A stretch of 64,000 bases of DNA from Mytilus californianus (Eukaryota > Mollusca > Bivalvia > Mytilida > Mytilidae): positions 117,022,771 to 117,086,770 of the forward strand of contig NW_026262581.1 of assembly GCF_021869535.1 (NCBI RefSeq). Direction: 5' to 3'. Every line of letters begins with the position of its first letter. Position 1 is the first letter of the stretch. The notes beneath the pieces were generated by a model. It saw only the letters and a list, made by a program, of their open reading frames with translations. It was not told where the DNA came from and did no database searches. Shown here one piece after another: positions 22,767 through 36,599 of this stretch. Made by a program: the position numbers and the translations under genes.

Positions 22767-22818
22767 CTGTAGATGTCACGTGAAGCTGATGGCTGTAGAT
22801 GTCACGTGAAGCTGATGG
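22767..22818. repeat. 26-bp direct duplication with two CACGTG E-boxes
   Basis: Two perfect tandem copies of a 26-base unit (22767-22792 and 22793-22818), each holding GTCACGTGAA. The palindromic E-boxes sit at 22777-22782 and 22803-22808, 40-80 bases beyond the CRE relative to the receptor gene. Confidence 0.8.
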
Positions 22819-24691
22819 CTGTCGCCTATATAGACCTGATTGGTTTCTCATCGCTGTTTGGTTTAATAAATGTATTACGTAAGCATTCATTTAATGACGT
22901 TTACTAAATTAAGGGAAGCAAAATTTTCAAATAATTGGAATGAATTAGCACGTATTAATAGCGGTCTGTTATATACAATTCTGTGAGACATTTATCATCT
23001 CCGATTTTACCTTTACATGGTATTTAAGTTACCACTAAAATATTAATAACTTTTAATTAAGCGACTATATAATCCAATTAAAACAATCAATTCATCTAAA
23101 ATTAACTAATTCAAAACTGTTAACCGAAACATTGTTTATTTGAATAATGAACTCAATATTAATCAAGTTTTGTAATTGTGTATTTCTTTGTTGGAAACAA
23201 TTTAAAAATCTATATTCCGGTGGTTAGCAGTTTTATTTTTATGAGAGAAAATAAATCTGATATAAATATTCAAAGACTGTTATTTGGGTGACTAACAGCA
23301 AGCCTACAAACACGATGCCTTTTAACGTCGTCGATAAACACAGATAATGTGAAATTTATGCACTTTTATTGTTAAATTCGAACAAGACTGCCAATATTGA
23401 AAACTGTAATACGATGGAATTTAGAATACTAGAGAGGGTGTGTGGTAGAGTTGGGGAGGGGACATGATTTCGGTTAGTTCTCTCAAATCAGCGAAAAAAG
23501 GGATGCCGAGTCTAACAAAGAGGGTCGAAATCAGAAAATAAAAACATACTCGAATTGAATATGAAATTGTCACATTGATATACTTTAAAGAATTCAAAAA
23601 CCATTATATGAATACAATCGAAATGTTATTCATAGCTAAACATTGGTGTTGAAAACAATCTTAAACTACATGTACATGTATAAGGCAACAGTTTGCATGA
23701 AAGGTCATCCGAAAATAAAATGAGTTAGTTTGTATCTGAGAGGTATTCATAATTTCACAACAAGTTTTTGTTTGGGATTGGATATTTTTTTGTTTTGATA
23801 AATGGCTCGAAAGCTTTGATAGATATTGGTAAATATTTAAGGAAGACATGAATATGAAAGGCATTCAAACCAAAACAAATATTTACATATGTATTATCTT
23901 TCAAATACAAGTTAAATCATTGTCATTTTGACTTTCTTTCTTTTTTATTTTATTTTAGATTTTGTGAAACTTTGGCAGTTTTTTAAATGAACGACCATTT
24001 CATTTTTATCGTTTTGGCAAGCTTCTCGTTTACTTTAAGAAACCCTTTCAAGCACTGTATCTTCATACTGTTAAAATATGGTTTATGTGGAACTCGATTC
24101 TGATCAATTATTTTTACAAGAGTTGTGTTTCTTAAAAATGTAAATTCTATAGGAAATTGCATTGTAAGCGCTCCCACGTGTACAATTCTTGCAAGATATC
24201 TTGGAAATTGATATCAATTGTCTCGTACAAGTTCGAAAATTAATGCGTGTCAACTATTTTAAAAGAGTTGTGTCCCTTGGACATGTTAATCATATAGAAA
24301 ATTGCATTGTAAGCCCTCGCACACGTACATTAATTGCTTGTTAGATTGTTATGAAATGTATATCAAAGGTTTATATAAGGTCTTGGAAGAGTGCCGACCA
24401 ACTATTTTTTATGGGAGTTTTGATCCTTGGAAATATAAATATGTAGAAAAATAACATTGTTAGCGATTTCATGCCTTCATTTCTTGTAAGAATTTATAAA
24501 AAGTTTAAAAGAAAGAAAAACAGTTTTGGTAGTTATTGCCCTGGACAGACAAAATATATGCAACGCACCTGGTCATTGAAACTCTGTTCTTTTTTTTAAT
24601 AGATAGACAACTAAACGTAAATAAAATAAGAGAACTTATATACGTGATGTTCCTTTTGAAAAGTCAAAGATCATCATAAATATATTATAAA

Positions 24692-27600
24692 CTATGATAT
24701 TCCTGACATGAAAGTGGCGGAGACAACCAGGTATTACGGCGCTCCTTACTAAGATACATCTGACATAAAACTGGCGGAGACAACCAGCTATTACGGCAAC
24801 CCTTACTAAGATACAAGTATTACGGCGCTCCTTACTAAGAAACATCTGACATGAAAGTGTCGGAGACAACTAGGTATTACGGCGCTCCTTACTAAGATAC
24901 ATCTGACATGAAAGTGTCGGAAACAACCAGGTATTACGGCGCTCCTTACTAAGATACATCTGACATGAAAGTGTCGGAGACAACCAGGTATTACGGCGCT
25001 CCTTACTAAGATACATCTGACATGAAAGTAGCGGAGACAACCAGGTATTACGGCAATCCTTACTAAGATACATCTTACATGAAAGTGGCAGAAACAACCA
25101 AGTATAACGGCGGTACTTACTAAGATACATCTGACATAAAACTGGCGGAGACAACCAGCTATTACGGCAACCCTTACTAAGATACAAGTATTACGGCGCT
25201 CCTTACTAAGAAACATCTGACATGAAAGTGTCGGAGACAACTAGGTATTACGGCGCTCCTTACTAAGATACATCTGACATGAAAGTGTCGGAAACAACCA
25301 GGTATTACGGCGCTCCTTACTAAGATACATCTGACATGAAAGTGTCGGAGACAACCAGGTATTACGGCGCTCCTTACTAAGATACATCTGACATGAAAGT
25401 AGCGGAGACAACCAGGTATTAAGGCAATCCTTACTAAGATACATCTTACATGAAAGTGGCAGAAACAACCAAGTATAACGGCGGTACTTACTAAGATACA
25501 TCTGACATGAAAGTGGCGGAGACAACCAGGTATTACGGCGCTCCTTACTAAGATACATCTGACATGAAAGTGGCGTAGACAACCAGGTATTATGGCAATC
25601 CTTACTAAGATACATCTGACATGAAAGTGGTAGAGACAACCAGGTACTACGGCAATCCTTACTTAGATACATCTGACATGAAAGTGGCATAGACAACCAG
25701 GTATTACGGCAATCCTTACTAAGATACATCTGACATGAAAGTGGCAGAGACAACCAAGTATTACGGCGCTCCTTACTAAGATACATCTGACATAAAAGTG
25801 TCGGAGACAACCAGGTATTACGGCGCTCCTTACTAAGATACATCTGACATGAAAGTATCGGAAACAACCAGGTATTACGGATATCATTACTAAGATGCAT
25901 CTGACATGAAAGTGGCGGAAACAACCAAGTATTACGGCGGAACTTACTAAGATAAATCTGACATGAAAGTGGCGGAGACAATCAGGTATAACGACGCTCC
26001 TTACTAAGATACATCTGACATGAAAGTGGCGGAGACAACTAGGTATTACGGCGCTACTTACTAAGATACATCTGACATGAAAGTGGCGTAGACAACTAGG
26101 TATTATGGCAATCCTTACTAAGATACATCTGACATGAAAGTGGTAGAGACAACCAGGTACTACGGCAATCCTTACTTAGATACATCTGACATGAATGTGG
26201 TAGAGACAACCAGGTATTACGGCAATCCTTACTAAGATACATCTGATATGAATGTGGCAGAGACAACCAGGCATTACGGCAATCCTTACTAAGATACATC
26301 TGACATGAAAGTGGCAGAGACAACCAAGTATTACGGCGCTCCTAACTTAGATATATCTGACATGAAAGTGGCGGAGACAACCAGGTATTACGGAAATCCT
26401 TACTAAGATACATCTGACATGAAAGTGTGGGAAACAACCAGGTATTACGGCGCTCCTTACTAAGATACATCTGACATGAAAGTGGCGGAGACAACCAGGT
26501 ATTACGGTGCTCCTTACTAAGATACATCTGACATGAAAGTGGCGGAGACAACCAGGTATTACGGCGCTCCTTACTAAGATACATCTGACATGAAAGTGTC
26601 GGAAACAACCAGGTATTACGGCGCTCCTTACTAAGATACATCTGACATGAAAGTGTCGGAGACAACCAGGTATTACGGCGCTCCTTACTAAGATACATCT
26701 GACATGAAAGTAGCGGAGACAACCAGGTATTACGGCAATCCTTACTAAGATACATCTGACATGAAAGTGGCGGAAACAACCAAGCATAACGGCGGTACTT
26801 ACTAAGATACATCTGACATGAAAGTGGCGGAGACAACCAGGTATTACGGGGCTCCTTACTAAGATACATCTGACATGAAAGTGGTAGAGACAATCAGGTA
26901 CTACGGCAATCCTTACTAAGATACATCTGACATGAATGTGGCAGAGACAACCAGGTATTACGGCAATCCTTACTAAGATACATCTGACATGAAAGTGGCA
27001 GAGACAACCAAGTATTATGGCGCTCCTAACTAAGATATATCTGACATGAAAGTGGCGGAGACAACCAGGTATTACGGCGCTCCTAACTAAGATATATCTG
27101 ACATGAAAGTGGCGGAGACAACCAGGTATTACGGAAATCCTTACTATGATACATCTGACATGAAAGTGGCAGAGACAACCAAGTATTACGGCGCTCCTTA
27201 CTAAGATACATCTGACATGAAAGTGGCGGAGACAACCAGGTATTACGGCGCTCCTTACTAAGATACATCTGACATGAAAGTGGCGGAGACAACCAGGTAT
27301 TACGGCGCTACTTACTAAGATACATCTTACATGAAAGTGGCGGAGACAACCAGGTATTACGGCAATCCCTACTAAGATACATCTGACATGAAAGTAGTGA
27401 AGACAACCAGGTATTACGGAAATCCTTACTAAGATACATCTGGCAAGAAAGTGGAAGAGACAACCAAGTATTACGGCGCTCCTTACTAAGATATATCTGA
27501 CATGAAAGTGGCGGAGACAACCAGGTATTACGGTAAACCTTACTAAGATACATCTGACATAAAAGTGGCGGAGACAAGCAGGTATTACGGCACTTCTTAC
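24692..27600. repeat. 57-bp minisatellite, about 51 units
   Basis: Tandem units of 57 bases, with landmarks AAGATACATCTGACATGAAA and GAGACAACCAGGTATTACGG, varying at a few fixed positions. Because 57 is a multiple of three, a stop-free frame persists for many units. Two minus-strand frames read as 19-residue repeats (one with CQMYLSK, one with HVRCILVR). A half-unit deletion near 24813 is repeated near 25184, showing a higher-order duplication of about 371 bases (24.76-25.13 kb copied to 25.13-25.50 kb). Codon-level conservation is not apparent: variants hit all codon positions and the frames break at different units. I regard it as non-coding satellite DNA. Confidence 0.93.
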
Positions 27601-28479
27601 AAACCACTCGTATAGCAGTCATTTCCAATGCACAAAAAGCACATAAAAAGTATTGAACTGTATTTAACCTTCTTAAAAGTAATGTGCCAGTAAAATCCTT
27701 CCTATGAAAGTTAAGTGTAAGAATTTGAAGGACAAAGCATCCACATTTTTCCAGATTGAATTTTATACACAATAGCCTTACAGCGTGTCATGAATGTTTC
27801 CTTTCCAAAAATTAGCTCGGGTTTTCCTTAGTTACAGTGAGATTTGCATTCTCCAGAAACATGACCTTAAGCAAGCGTCTAAATTTAGATCGGATGTATC
27901 AGCATATTTTAAACATTAATCACAGGTAATATATGCCCTCTTTCAGCAAAAGTTGATGTTACGATTAAATTGCATAGTGTAAAACGTATTTTTCAATTAA
28001 CTCCTACATAGGTTGTTGTAAAAGTATAGTTGTGTAGTTTTAAACATGTGTTTTAATTGACTCCGCCAATCAGACTGGATGTAAATATGCATTTTCTCGT
28101 CGCGCGCTTAAAAAATCTTTGGTAAGACTGCCAATAGTGGCTGTACTGTAACGGTTTTTTAAATATGAAGACTGTATGACATATTCTTAATACGTTTCAT
28201 TGGCATTAACCACAAAGTCGTTATACGTCCTTTAGAATTTGTTCTAAACCATTATACTACATATAAGAAACGAAAACGGAGCTGTTTTGTTACATATAGA
28301 AATTGTTTGCAACTTTCATTTAAATTCTATCTACAGATCTTTTGAGTCATGACACTCGAACTACCTTTACACATAACATTACCCCCGGATTCAACAAAAA
28401 CTGTAGTGTAAATTTGTCGAATATAAATAATTATATTGTTTACTTGATAAAAAAATCTTATAGGAGCTTCTCAAACTGG

Positions 28480-29640
28480 CTTTTTCCTTTTATTTACATT
28501 TTGGTATTCTCATTGAATAAATCAAGTTTAGTGACCATTTGTGCATATATTCCATTGAACTTGAAGTAATGGATACCAAAGAGAGAATTGTTTGCTTCAA
28601 TATATTGAATAAAAAAAATGACAATAAGGGTCGGTTAAATACCAAACTTTACGACGAAAGAGATGATTTCAATTTGACCATTGTGCGATCTCAATTTCTT
28701 TGTAGCAACATCCTAACAACAACTGCTTGTGGAGTTTATATTTCCCCGTTGATAGATATTCCAGGGCTTGCTTTCCTATCATGATTTGTCGAAAGAGGAT
28801 TGTTGTTATTAGATGGTGTCTTCCCATCTACACTTTTGTAGACACCTATCATGATGTTGTTGACCCTTATGGAATATTTATATCACATATGACCAGGATA
28901 TGCTTTCCTCTCGTCTTTGTCACAACCCCATCCCTTTTATTTCCATTGTGACATCACCGAACGTGACTTATCACCAAAATTGTACTTGCTTCATTCAGAA
29001 TCAATACTTAGAAATAACTAAATACATCATATAAATATCTACTCGACTTCAAGTTCATTTTTTGGTCTTTTTAACTTTTATGATTCCAGCATCACTGATG
29101 AGTTTTTTTTTTGTGGTCGTAAAGCGCGTCTTGTGTATACAAAATGTTAAGCCTGGTGTGTATGATGAGTTTATTTACATGCACCAATACTGATGCCACT
29201 AGTGAGCAGAAACTGCCTTATCTATGATGAGGTTATTTATCTTTCCGGACCAACGGATGTAACTCCTACTTTTCTTTTTAAAGGGGTCTGTGATGTTTGT
29301 ATTCAAATTTTTGTGATATTTTGTTTCAATCAGTCACAATCTTGCGTATCCATTCTTCTGAAAAGCTACTTTTACATTCGGTCAAGTTTATGATTGGATA
29401 TACCTATGGTTTATGACTTTGGTAATGTCTTACGGTTAGACAAAATACATTCTACAATCTGACATTTTATGAATTGATATCACTGGATATGACTCATTAA
29501 CGTATTCTAAAAGGAGTAGCATGTTGGTTTCACTATTTGAACACGAACTGTTAATCCTTCCTGTTTTTTAAATTTTCGTATTCTGTGTTGTGTTTTTGGA
29601 CTAGGTTTGTTTTATCGTTTTTTTTTAACCATGATGTTGG
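28480..29640 (+). pseudogene. Reverse transcriptase relic, second subfamily
   Basis: Degenerate coding sequence of a retroelement family related to that at 180-650. A LEVMDTKE-type block near 28560 is followed by GRLNTKLYDERDDFNL near 28630-28675 and GVYISPLID near 28730. Frameshifts and stops follow, and more distant family remnants continue to about 29400 (a TNGCNSY-like block near 29250 and a RIHSSEKLL-like block near 29347). The downstream T-rich end near 29560-29640 may be its 3' untranslated part. Non-functional. Confidence 0.6.
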
Positions 29641-31164
29641 TTTTTTCGACTTCTCTTCTAACCAATTTTTTTGAAATCCTAAAATTACAATTTAGATTAT
29701 ATTGCAGACCAGTGGAAGTCCTCACACAGACAAAACCTTTGATATGAAATAAGACAAGCCAATACATATAAAAAATTCATAACAAAAAGAACCAGCAACA
29801 AAAGTAAGAATACTAAACCCAGAAACATAAGAAAACGTTTACATTGCTAATATGTACAAAGCTTCATATACGACTCGACAGAACATAATCATGCGTACAT
29901 TAAAACTAAGCATCATTATTTCCAACAATTAGTTAACTTTTTGTCATAAATATCGATATGAAACTGTAAAAGGATATAATGATTGTAAATCTGTCGCACG
30001 CATATATGTAAGAAATACATGGCAACAGAATCATAATATCTTGTTTGGTTGACTCGGGTTAAGAGTATGATCACCACTTTTTAAATGTTTTTCGTTATGT
30101 TGATGGGTTGCTGTCTCATTGACATCTACCTGGTCCCCTTTAATTCTAAATCATGTCGGCCAAAAATCGGGCACAACTTGTTATCGTATACATATTCTAT
30201 ATACAAAAAATAATTTTGTTTTATGATCTCTGACAAGACGAACTTCTGCATTATTTGCTTTGAATACGTTTTCAATTTTCCTTAGAATTTGTTTAGTAAT
30301 TAGGGTTATTTGAGTAAGCTGTAAATGTAGAAATATATTCAATTGCAAATAACAAAAGCATGTTCAGTTTAAATTGAAAGAACTACAACTCTTATAGACT
30401 TATTAAATTTAATAGGATTAGAACATCAGGTATAGGCAAAATTAACTCAAATAGGACCATTTAAAACATATAGGAAAAGTTTGGGGACTTATGTTGGCTC
30501 GAACTTTCTTACAGGATTTGAAACTGGGAGACGCTAAATAGTAATCATAAAATAAATTACACTTAAATTAGATTAGCGTCGCATATGTTAAGTTTTCTGA
30601 ATTACAAGCTGCGTTCACATTGCAGATTATCTACGTCCAAGAAAGATGCGAACAAACAAAGTGTTTCTAAAATTATTCCTTTTTCATTTAAAATAGCAAA
30701 AAATGGAATTATTATTAGAAGTTCATTACTTTAATTGGTAAAATATCGGGACAAACTTTCCTGTATTCCTGTATCGTTATCAAAATACAAATTAAACTAA
30801 ATAGAAAATAGATTAAAGAAAAACAAACTGAACCTTATAACCGTTGAGATGTGTAAAATGCAGATATAAGATGCTACAACGAAACATTTTACTTTTAAGT
30901 TATAAAAATATTTTGAGCGGTTTGATATTATGCATATGCAACAGCAGTGGTGACATACTGATACAGGGTCAGAGATAAAAAAAAACCCGAATGTTTTTTT
31001 ATAGAGACTGAGTGATGACAGATACAGTCAGAGATATAATATAATGAAATTCTATTTATAGTAATTTTAAAAGGCTCTACATTTTTATCCAAATATAAAT
31101 AAGGAAACAATAGCAATAAAAAAAGACAACTCGATGACATCAGGCAGTTAGTTTTCTCGTATGA

Positions 31165-31347
31165 ATTGTTTTACATTTGTCATTTCGCGGCCTTACATAT
31201 CTTACAATGTACTACAGGGTATGGGTTTTACTCGTTTTTGAAGGCCGTACTGTGACATATAGTTGTTAACTTCAGTTCTACGTCATTTGGTCTCTGGTGG
31301 AGAGTTGTCTCATTGGCAATCATAACCCATCTTCCCCTTTTTATATA
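31165..31347 (+). repeat. Dispersed repeat family A, 3'-end fragment
   Basis: Only the last about 180 bases of family A: GAAGGCCGTACTGTGACATA and TTGTCTCATTGGCAATCATA, ending in TTTTTATATA. A heavily 5'-truncated copy. Confidence 0.75.
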
Positions 31348-31689
31348 TAGAAAAAACATACTTAATCTGATAAAAATGCAAATTTACCCTGGAAATTGCG
31401 ACAAAATGTTCAAGGCACCTTTTAGTGCAGTCTATAAATGAATATGCGTTTGAGTCCGTAGAATAATTCTATTAATATTTAACGATTTTCAGACACACTT
31501 AGTGACATTCTTTGTGGTATTTGATCCCCTCCAAACCAACACACACACAAAATATCAGACTAAAAGTTGAAGTAGCAGATGCACAACTTCATGTCCAAAC
31601 TAATGAAGAATCAGTGCAAGAGTCTGGGAATTCCGTGATTTTGTTTTCAAGGAGTTGAGGCAATCTGTATTCATAAGCGAATTGAGAGG

Positions 31690-32165
31690 ATCTATATAAA
31701 AATACGAAAATGTGGTATGATTGCCAATGAGACAACTATCCACCAAAGTTAAAAAGAAATGGGTGTAAGCAATTATAGACAACCATACGGCCTTTCATTA
31801 ATGAGAAAAAAACCCATACCGTATAGTCGGCTATAAAAGGCCCCGACATAATTATTATGAAACAATCCAATTGAGAAAACTAACGGCCTAATTTATAACA
31901 AAACAATTTACCAAAAAAACAAATATGACAGACATGAACCAACGACAACCACTGAACTACAGGCTCCTGACTTGGGACAGGCACATAACCTGGGACAGTG
32001 TTGTAACAGCACAACATATTAAGAACAAACTAATAAAATCAGTTGAAAAAGGCTTCACTCATCAGATCGATACAAAGCAGAAAAACATAAACAAAAACAC
32101 AGACCGGACGTGACAGGGTATTTATTGATCCCTCATCCCTAACAACAAAGAGGCCTAGAGCGTTT
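31690..32165 (-). repeat. Dispersed repeat family A copy
   Basis: Reverse-oriented copy from ATGTGGTATGATTGCCAATG (about 31709) through CTACAGGCTCCTGACTTGGG (about 31957) to the end near 32160. It lacks the segment with the GGCGGGGTTAAACATG block found in the 7.8 kb copy, so it carries an internal deletion near 31990. Confidence 0.78.
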
Positions 32166-33286
32166 TTGGCGAAAAAATATGACGATATCTTTACAAATTA
32201 GGCGATAAAAAAACGGTTTTTTTATTAAGTAGCAAAAAATAACACACCTTAGTAACAAATTGTTTTCTTAAAAATCAATATCCGTATTCAACGGACATTT
32301 TGAACAGGATTTTGAAATTGCGTACTGGACATGAGCTATACTAAAATTGGCACTGTTGTTCCTGCTTTCCTCTGTCTGTCACACAATCATATAAAAACAA
32401 CAAATCAACAACTTCATTATATTTTGGCTAATTTACAAACGGACAAGTTATGAAATGAAAAAGTGAGATGTGTTTGAATAAACTAATTTAAGTATAAAGT
32501 TGATGTTTCAAATTGTTTCTACTCTAAAAGTTTGTTGCCTTGGGTATAAATAAATTGAGATCAAGCATATCTTGAATATGATAGCCAATGACCAAACCAT
32601 ACAAACCAGTGTAATTGGTTTTCCAGAACGGTTTTAGTACGGGATTAACAACTACGAATATAGCTTAGGGTTTTGAACTATTTTCAAACTTGCTACAAAA
32701 GCAAATAATCATGATTCATTTCTTTAAACTTCTTCAAAACAATGACTGTTTTGACATTTACATGTCGACTTTAGCCAGGAAGCTACCTCTAATTTTCACA
32801 ACCGCATCTCAGAATGGAACATACAGTGGTTGCCTCCTATTTAGCATGTTGTAACGTTATCTATCGGTAGAGAGAGAGAGAAAAACGATTTCTTTAACAT
32901 GAAAATTATGCCCAATATTGAACAGAAGTTTCATTAAGAATCCATGTCAGTGTTTTTACACCTTATATAAAAAATGAGGTAAAACCATGCATCTGATATA
33001 ACAATTATCTAATCTTAAACATGTATACCAAACAGGCATTTAGGTTCACGATTGCATTTCTTTTTTTAAAGAGAGCAACTTGTTGTTTAATTTTATTCCA
33101 TACGCCGTTGTCTCAATTAATACATTGTTTTGATTCGGATCGGGAAGAGGACATACTGTGGCGTTTAAAGTCAACATCCGCTTTTTTCCACCATAACGCA
33201 TATAAAATCCAAATATCGCGCAACACTATAACATCTTTAAAGCGCAAATGTTAGGTTTTATACGGCTTAAAGAAATCGTAGGATAA

Positions 33287-34811
33287 CGGTTAAAACAAAC
33301 AACACCATGACAAAAAGTATAAAGACGAAAAGAGAAACAACACCATGACAAAAAGTATAAAGGAGAAAAGACAAACAACACCATGACAAAAAGTATAAAG
33401 ACGAAAAGACAAACAACACCATGACAAAAAGTATAAAGACGAAAACACAAACAACACCATGACAAAAAGTATAAAGGCGAAAAGACAAACAACACCATGA
33501 CAAAAAGTATAAAGGCGAAAAGACAAACAACACCATGACAAAAAGTATAAAGACGAAAAGACAAACAACACCATGACAAAAAGAATAAAGACAAAAAGAC
33601 AAACAACACCATGACAAAAAGTATAAAGGCGAAAAGACATACAACACCATGACAAAAAGTATAAAGGCGAAAAGACAAACAACACCATGACAAAAAGTAT
33701 AAAGACGAAAAGACAAACAACACCATGACAAAAAGTATAAAGACGAAAAGACAAACAACACCATGACAAAAAGAATAAAGACAAAAAGACAAACAACACC
33801 ATGACAAAAAGTATAAAGGCGAAAAGACAAACAACACCATGACAAAAAGTATAAAGGCGAAAAGACAAACAACACCATGACAAAAAGTATAAAGACGAAA
33901 AGACAAACAACACCATGACAAAAAGTATAAAGACGAAAAGACATACAACACCAGGACAAAAAGTATAAAGGCGAAAAGACAAGGCGAAAATACAAACAAC
34001 ACCATGACAAAAAGTATAAAGACGAAAAGACAAACAACACCATGACAAAAAGTATAAAGGCGAAAAGACAAACAACACCATGACAAAAAGTATTAAGGCG
34101 AAAAGACAAACAACACCATGACAAAAAGTATAAAGGCGAAAAGACAAACAACACCATGACAAAAAGTATAAAGGCGAAAAGACAAACAACACCATGACAA
34201 AAAGTATAAAGGCGAAAAGACAAACAACACCATGACAAAAAGTATAAAGGCGAAAAGACAAACAACACCATGACAAAAAGTATAAAGGCGAAAAGACAAA
34301 CAACACCATGACAAAAAGTATAAAGACGAAAAGACAAACAACACCATGACAAAAAGTATAAAGGCGAAAAGACAAACAACACCATGACAAAAAGTATAAA
34401 GACGAAAAGACAAACAACACCATGACAAAAAGTATAAAGGCGAAAAGACAAACAACACCATGAAAAAAAGTATAAAGGCGAAAAGACAAACAACACCATG
34501 ACAAAAAGTATAAAGGCGAAAAGACAAACAACACCATGACAAAAAGTATAAAGACGAAAAGACAAACAACACCATGACAAAAAGTATAAAGGCGAAAAGA
34601 CAAGGCGAAAATACAAACAACACCATGACAAAAAGTATAAAGGCGAAAAGACAAACAACACCATGACAAAAAGTATAAAGGCGAAAAGAGAAACAACACC
34701 ATGACAAAAAGTATAAAGGCGAAAAGACAAACAACACCATGACAAAAAGTATAAAGGCGAAAAGACAAACAACACCATGACAAAATGTATAAAGGCGAAA
34801 AGACAAACAAC
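33287..34811. repeat. 38-bp minisatellite, about 40 units
   Basis: Units of 38 bases, with landmarks CAACACCATGACAAAAAGTA and AAAGGCGAAAAGAC, differing mainly in G/A at one site. Since 38 is not a multiple of three, each minus-strand frame passes through all three phases every 114 bases. None of the phases has a stop, giving overlapping open frames of over 500 codons that are artefacts. Longer-period structure is visible: a marked variant (AAAAAGAATAAAGACAAAAA) recurs 190 bases apart near 33580 and 33770, and an internal insertion (GACAAGGCGAAAATAC) recurs near 33978 and 34598. Confidence 0.95.
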
Positions 34812-36599
34812 AATCTACAAAACAATTCCCACAGAGCAGAATTCAAAGACTTTAGAATCAATAACCCTACATAGAACCAGGGTGAATTTGTGATACTAGA
34901 AAGTCATAAACGAGGAAACAGAATGTGGTTTCTGAGAAATGAAATATACTTGTCACACATATATTCAATAACAGGAAAACATGTCGTGATATCGCACGTC
35001 AAACATTTAAAGAGGTAACGAACTTGACAATTAAGAATCCTAAGTTCAATTCCTTCCTTGTTCCGGTAAACATCAAAAACCAATCATTGAATTAAGTGGA
35101 ATATAAATACATCTAAAAATGTAAAAAAAAACGTTAATCTTGACATTGTTTGTCAAACAAAGCTAAAACAACAGCGAACATAGCCCATATATATGTGTTA
35201 CTATAAAACAAAACACTAAACTACCCATGTTATACTTATAATGTTTGATAAAAAGATTTCACTTTATTTTTTTAATAACTATTCAAATTAAAACAAGACG
35301 TCGCGTTAGCCTCTTTTCAAATACAACGATTATTCAATAAAGTTAAAGCCAAAATGAACGGAAACTAGTTTTGAACTATCGCCTCGGTATGTGATTAGCT
35401 TCTAAGTTTGGTATTATTTTTGCTTTAAACTTTAATCTATCAAGAAAAAATAAACCTTAAAAAGCATTTGACCAGACATGTTAAGTTTAAATACGGATTC
35501 AAACTATAACCAATACATTGGATGACCGATATATATAAAGCATGGTCAACTTGACTAATCCTTCCCGAGAGTAAAACATATTTTGGGGGGTTCCGAATGA
35601 GTGTTGTTATTTTGGTGTCGATTGGAAACTCAAACTTGATGTACTAATAGAGATTTTTTTCTTTACTTTTGAATAACGGATTACGTTAAATGAATAAAAA
35701 CACTAAGAAGAATGCTCACAAAGTGTTGTTACTTTGGTCTTGATAAAAAGTCCAATAAGACTTCAAGAGGCAAACATTAAGGTAAATTGATCCAGTGTTG
35801 AAAGTTCTTCTCATGAACCATTTAACCAATTCAAACGAAACATGTACCTGTTGATATCTTTGACAGGTGTTGCCACTTATATATAATAAATTAAAAAAAC
35901 CGTCAGCAGAGGAAACGCTATGGGAATTACTTTTGTTTTTTGATAAACCATTTATATTCTGTAGAAAGTACTTACCATATATTAGTATTTTGGTTCTGAT
36001 AAAAGCCTATCATTGCTATTAGGGACAAATTACGTATAAGTTAGCTATTCAAGCTCCAAGTATGACTGTTTATTGTGAATTGCTTGATATATAACTGGCA
36101 TTGTGCAAATGAAATGTACAAATACATGTATGAGTAAGTATACAAAAAAAATAAATATAACTATATATTAAAGAAATACGAAATAAGATAGATTATGAAT
36201 TGCAAAGGCAACTTTAAACAATTATAAGGGCAACTTTTTACGGCCCTTTTATTATTATTTATTAAAGTTGATAGATTTTGAGATACATTACAAGACCCGG
36301 AGATACGTATCTGAATAAGGGAACCAATGTTTAAAATATTAATGAATCTGTAGTTAAGTAGTGATATTTGATAGTTCAAACAACTAAACATACCGGTCAA
36401 TGTGTTGCAGTCACTAACATGTATGTTGAATGAAATAAGAAATGCCGCCACTGTAGTGATAGAGGACATGTTAGAAAAGATTGTCACTAGAGAAAAACTA
36501 TTAATATTGATTTTCGCATATATTAATTATTTTTTTTTTGTTTATTTTATTTTTAGAAGTTTTTGAATATTTAATCTTTAATATTATTGTTTAAAAATG

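Noticed and set aside
24636..26893. Open frames of 100-246 codons with 19-residue repeats.
   Set aside because: Explained by a 57-bp minisatellite. Frames start and stop at random units and variants show no codon bias.
24692..27600. CRISPR-like regular repeats.
   Set aside because: Units are contiguous with no unique spacers, in a eukaryotic genome.
33267..34861. Open frames of 237-523 codons on the minus strand.
   Set aside because: They are produced by a 38-bp tandem unit with no stop in any phase; three overlapping frames encode the same repeating residues.
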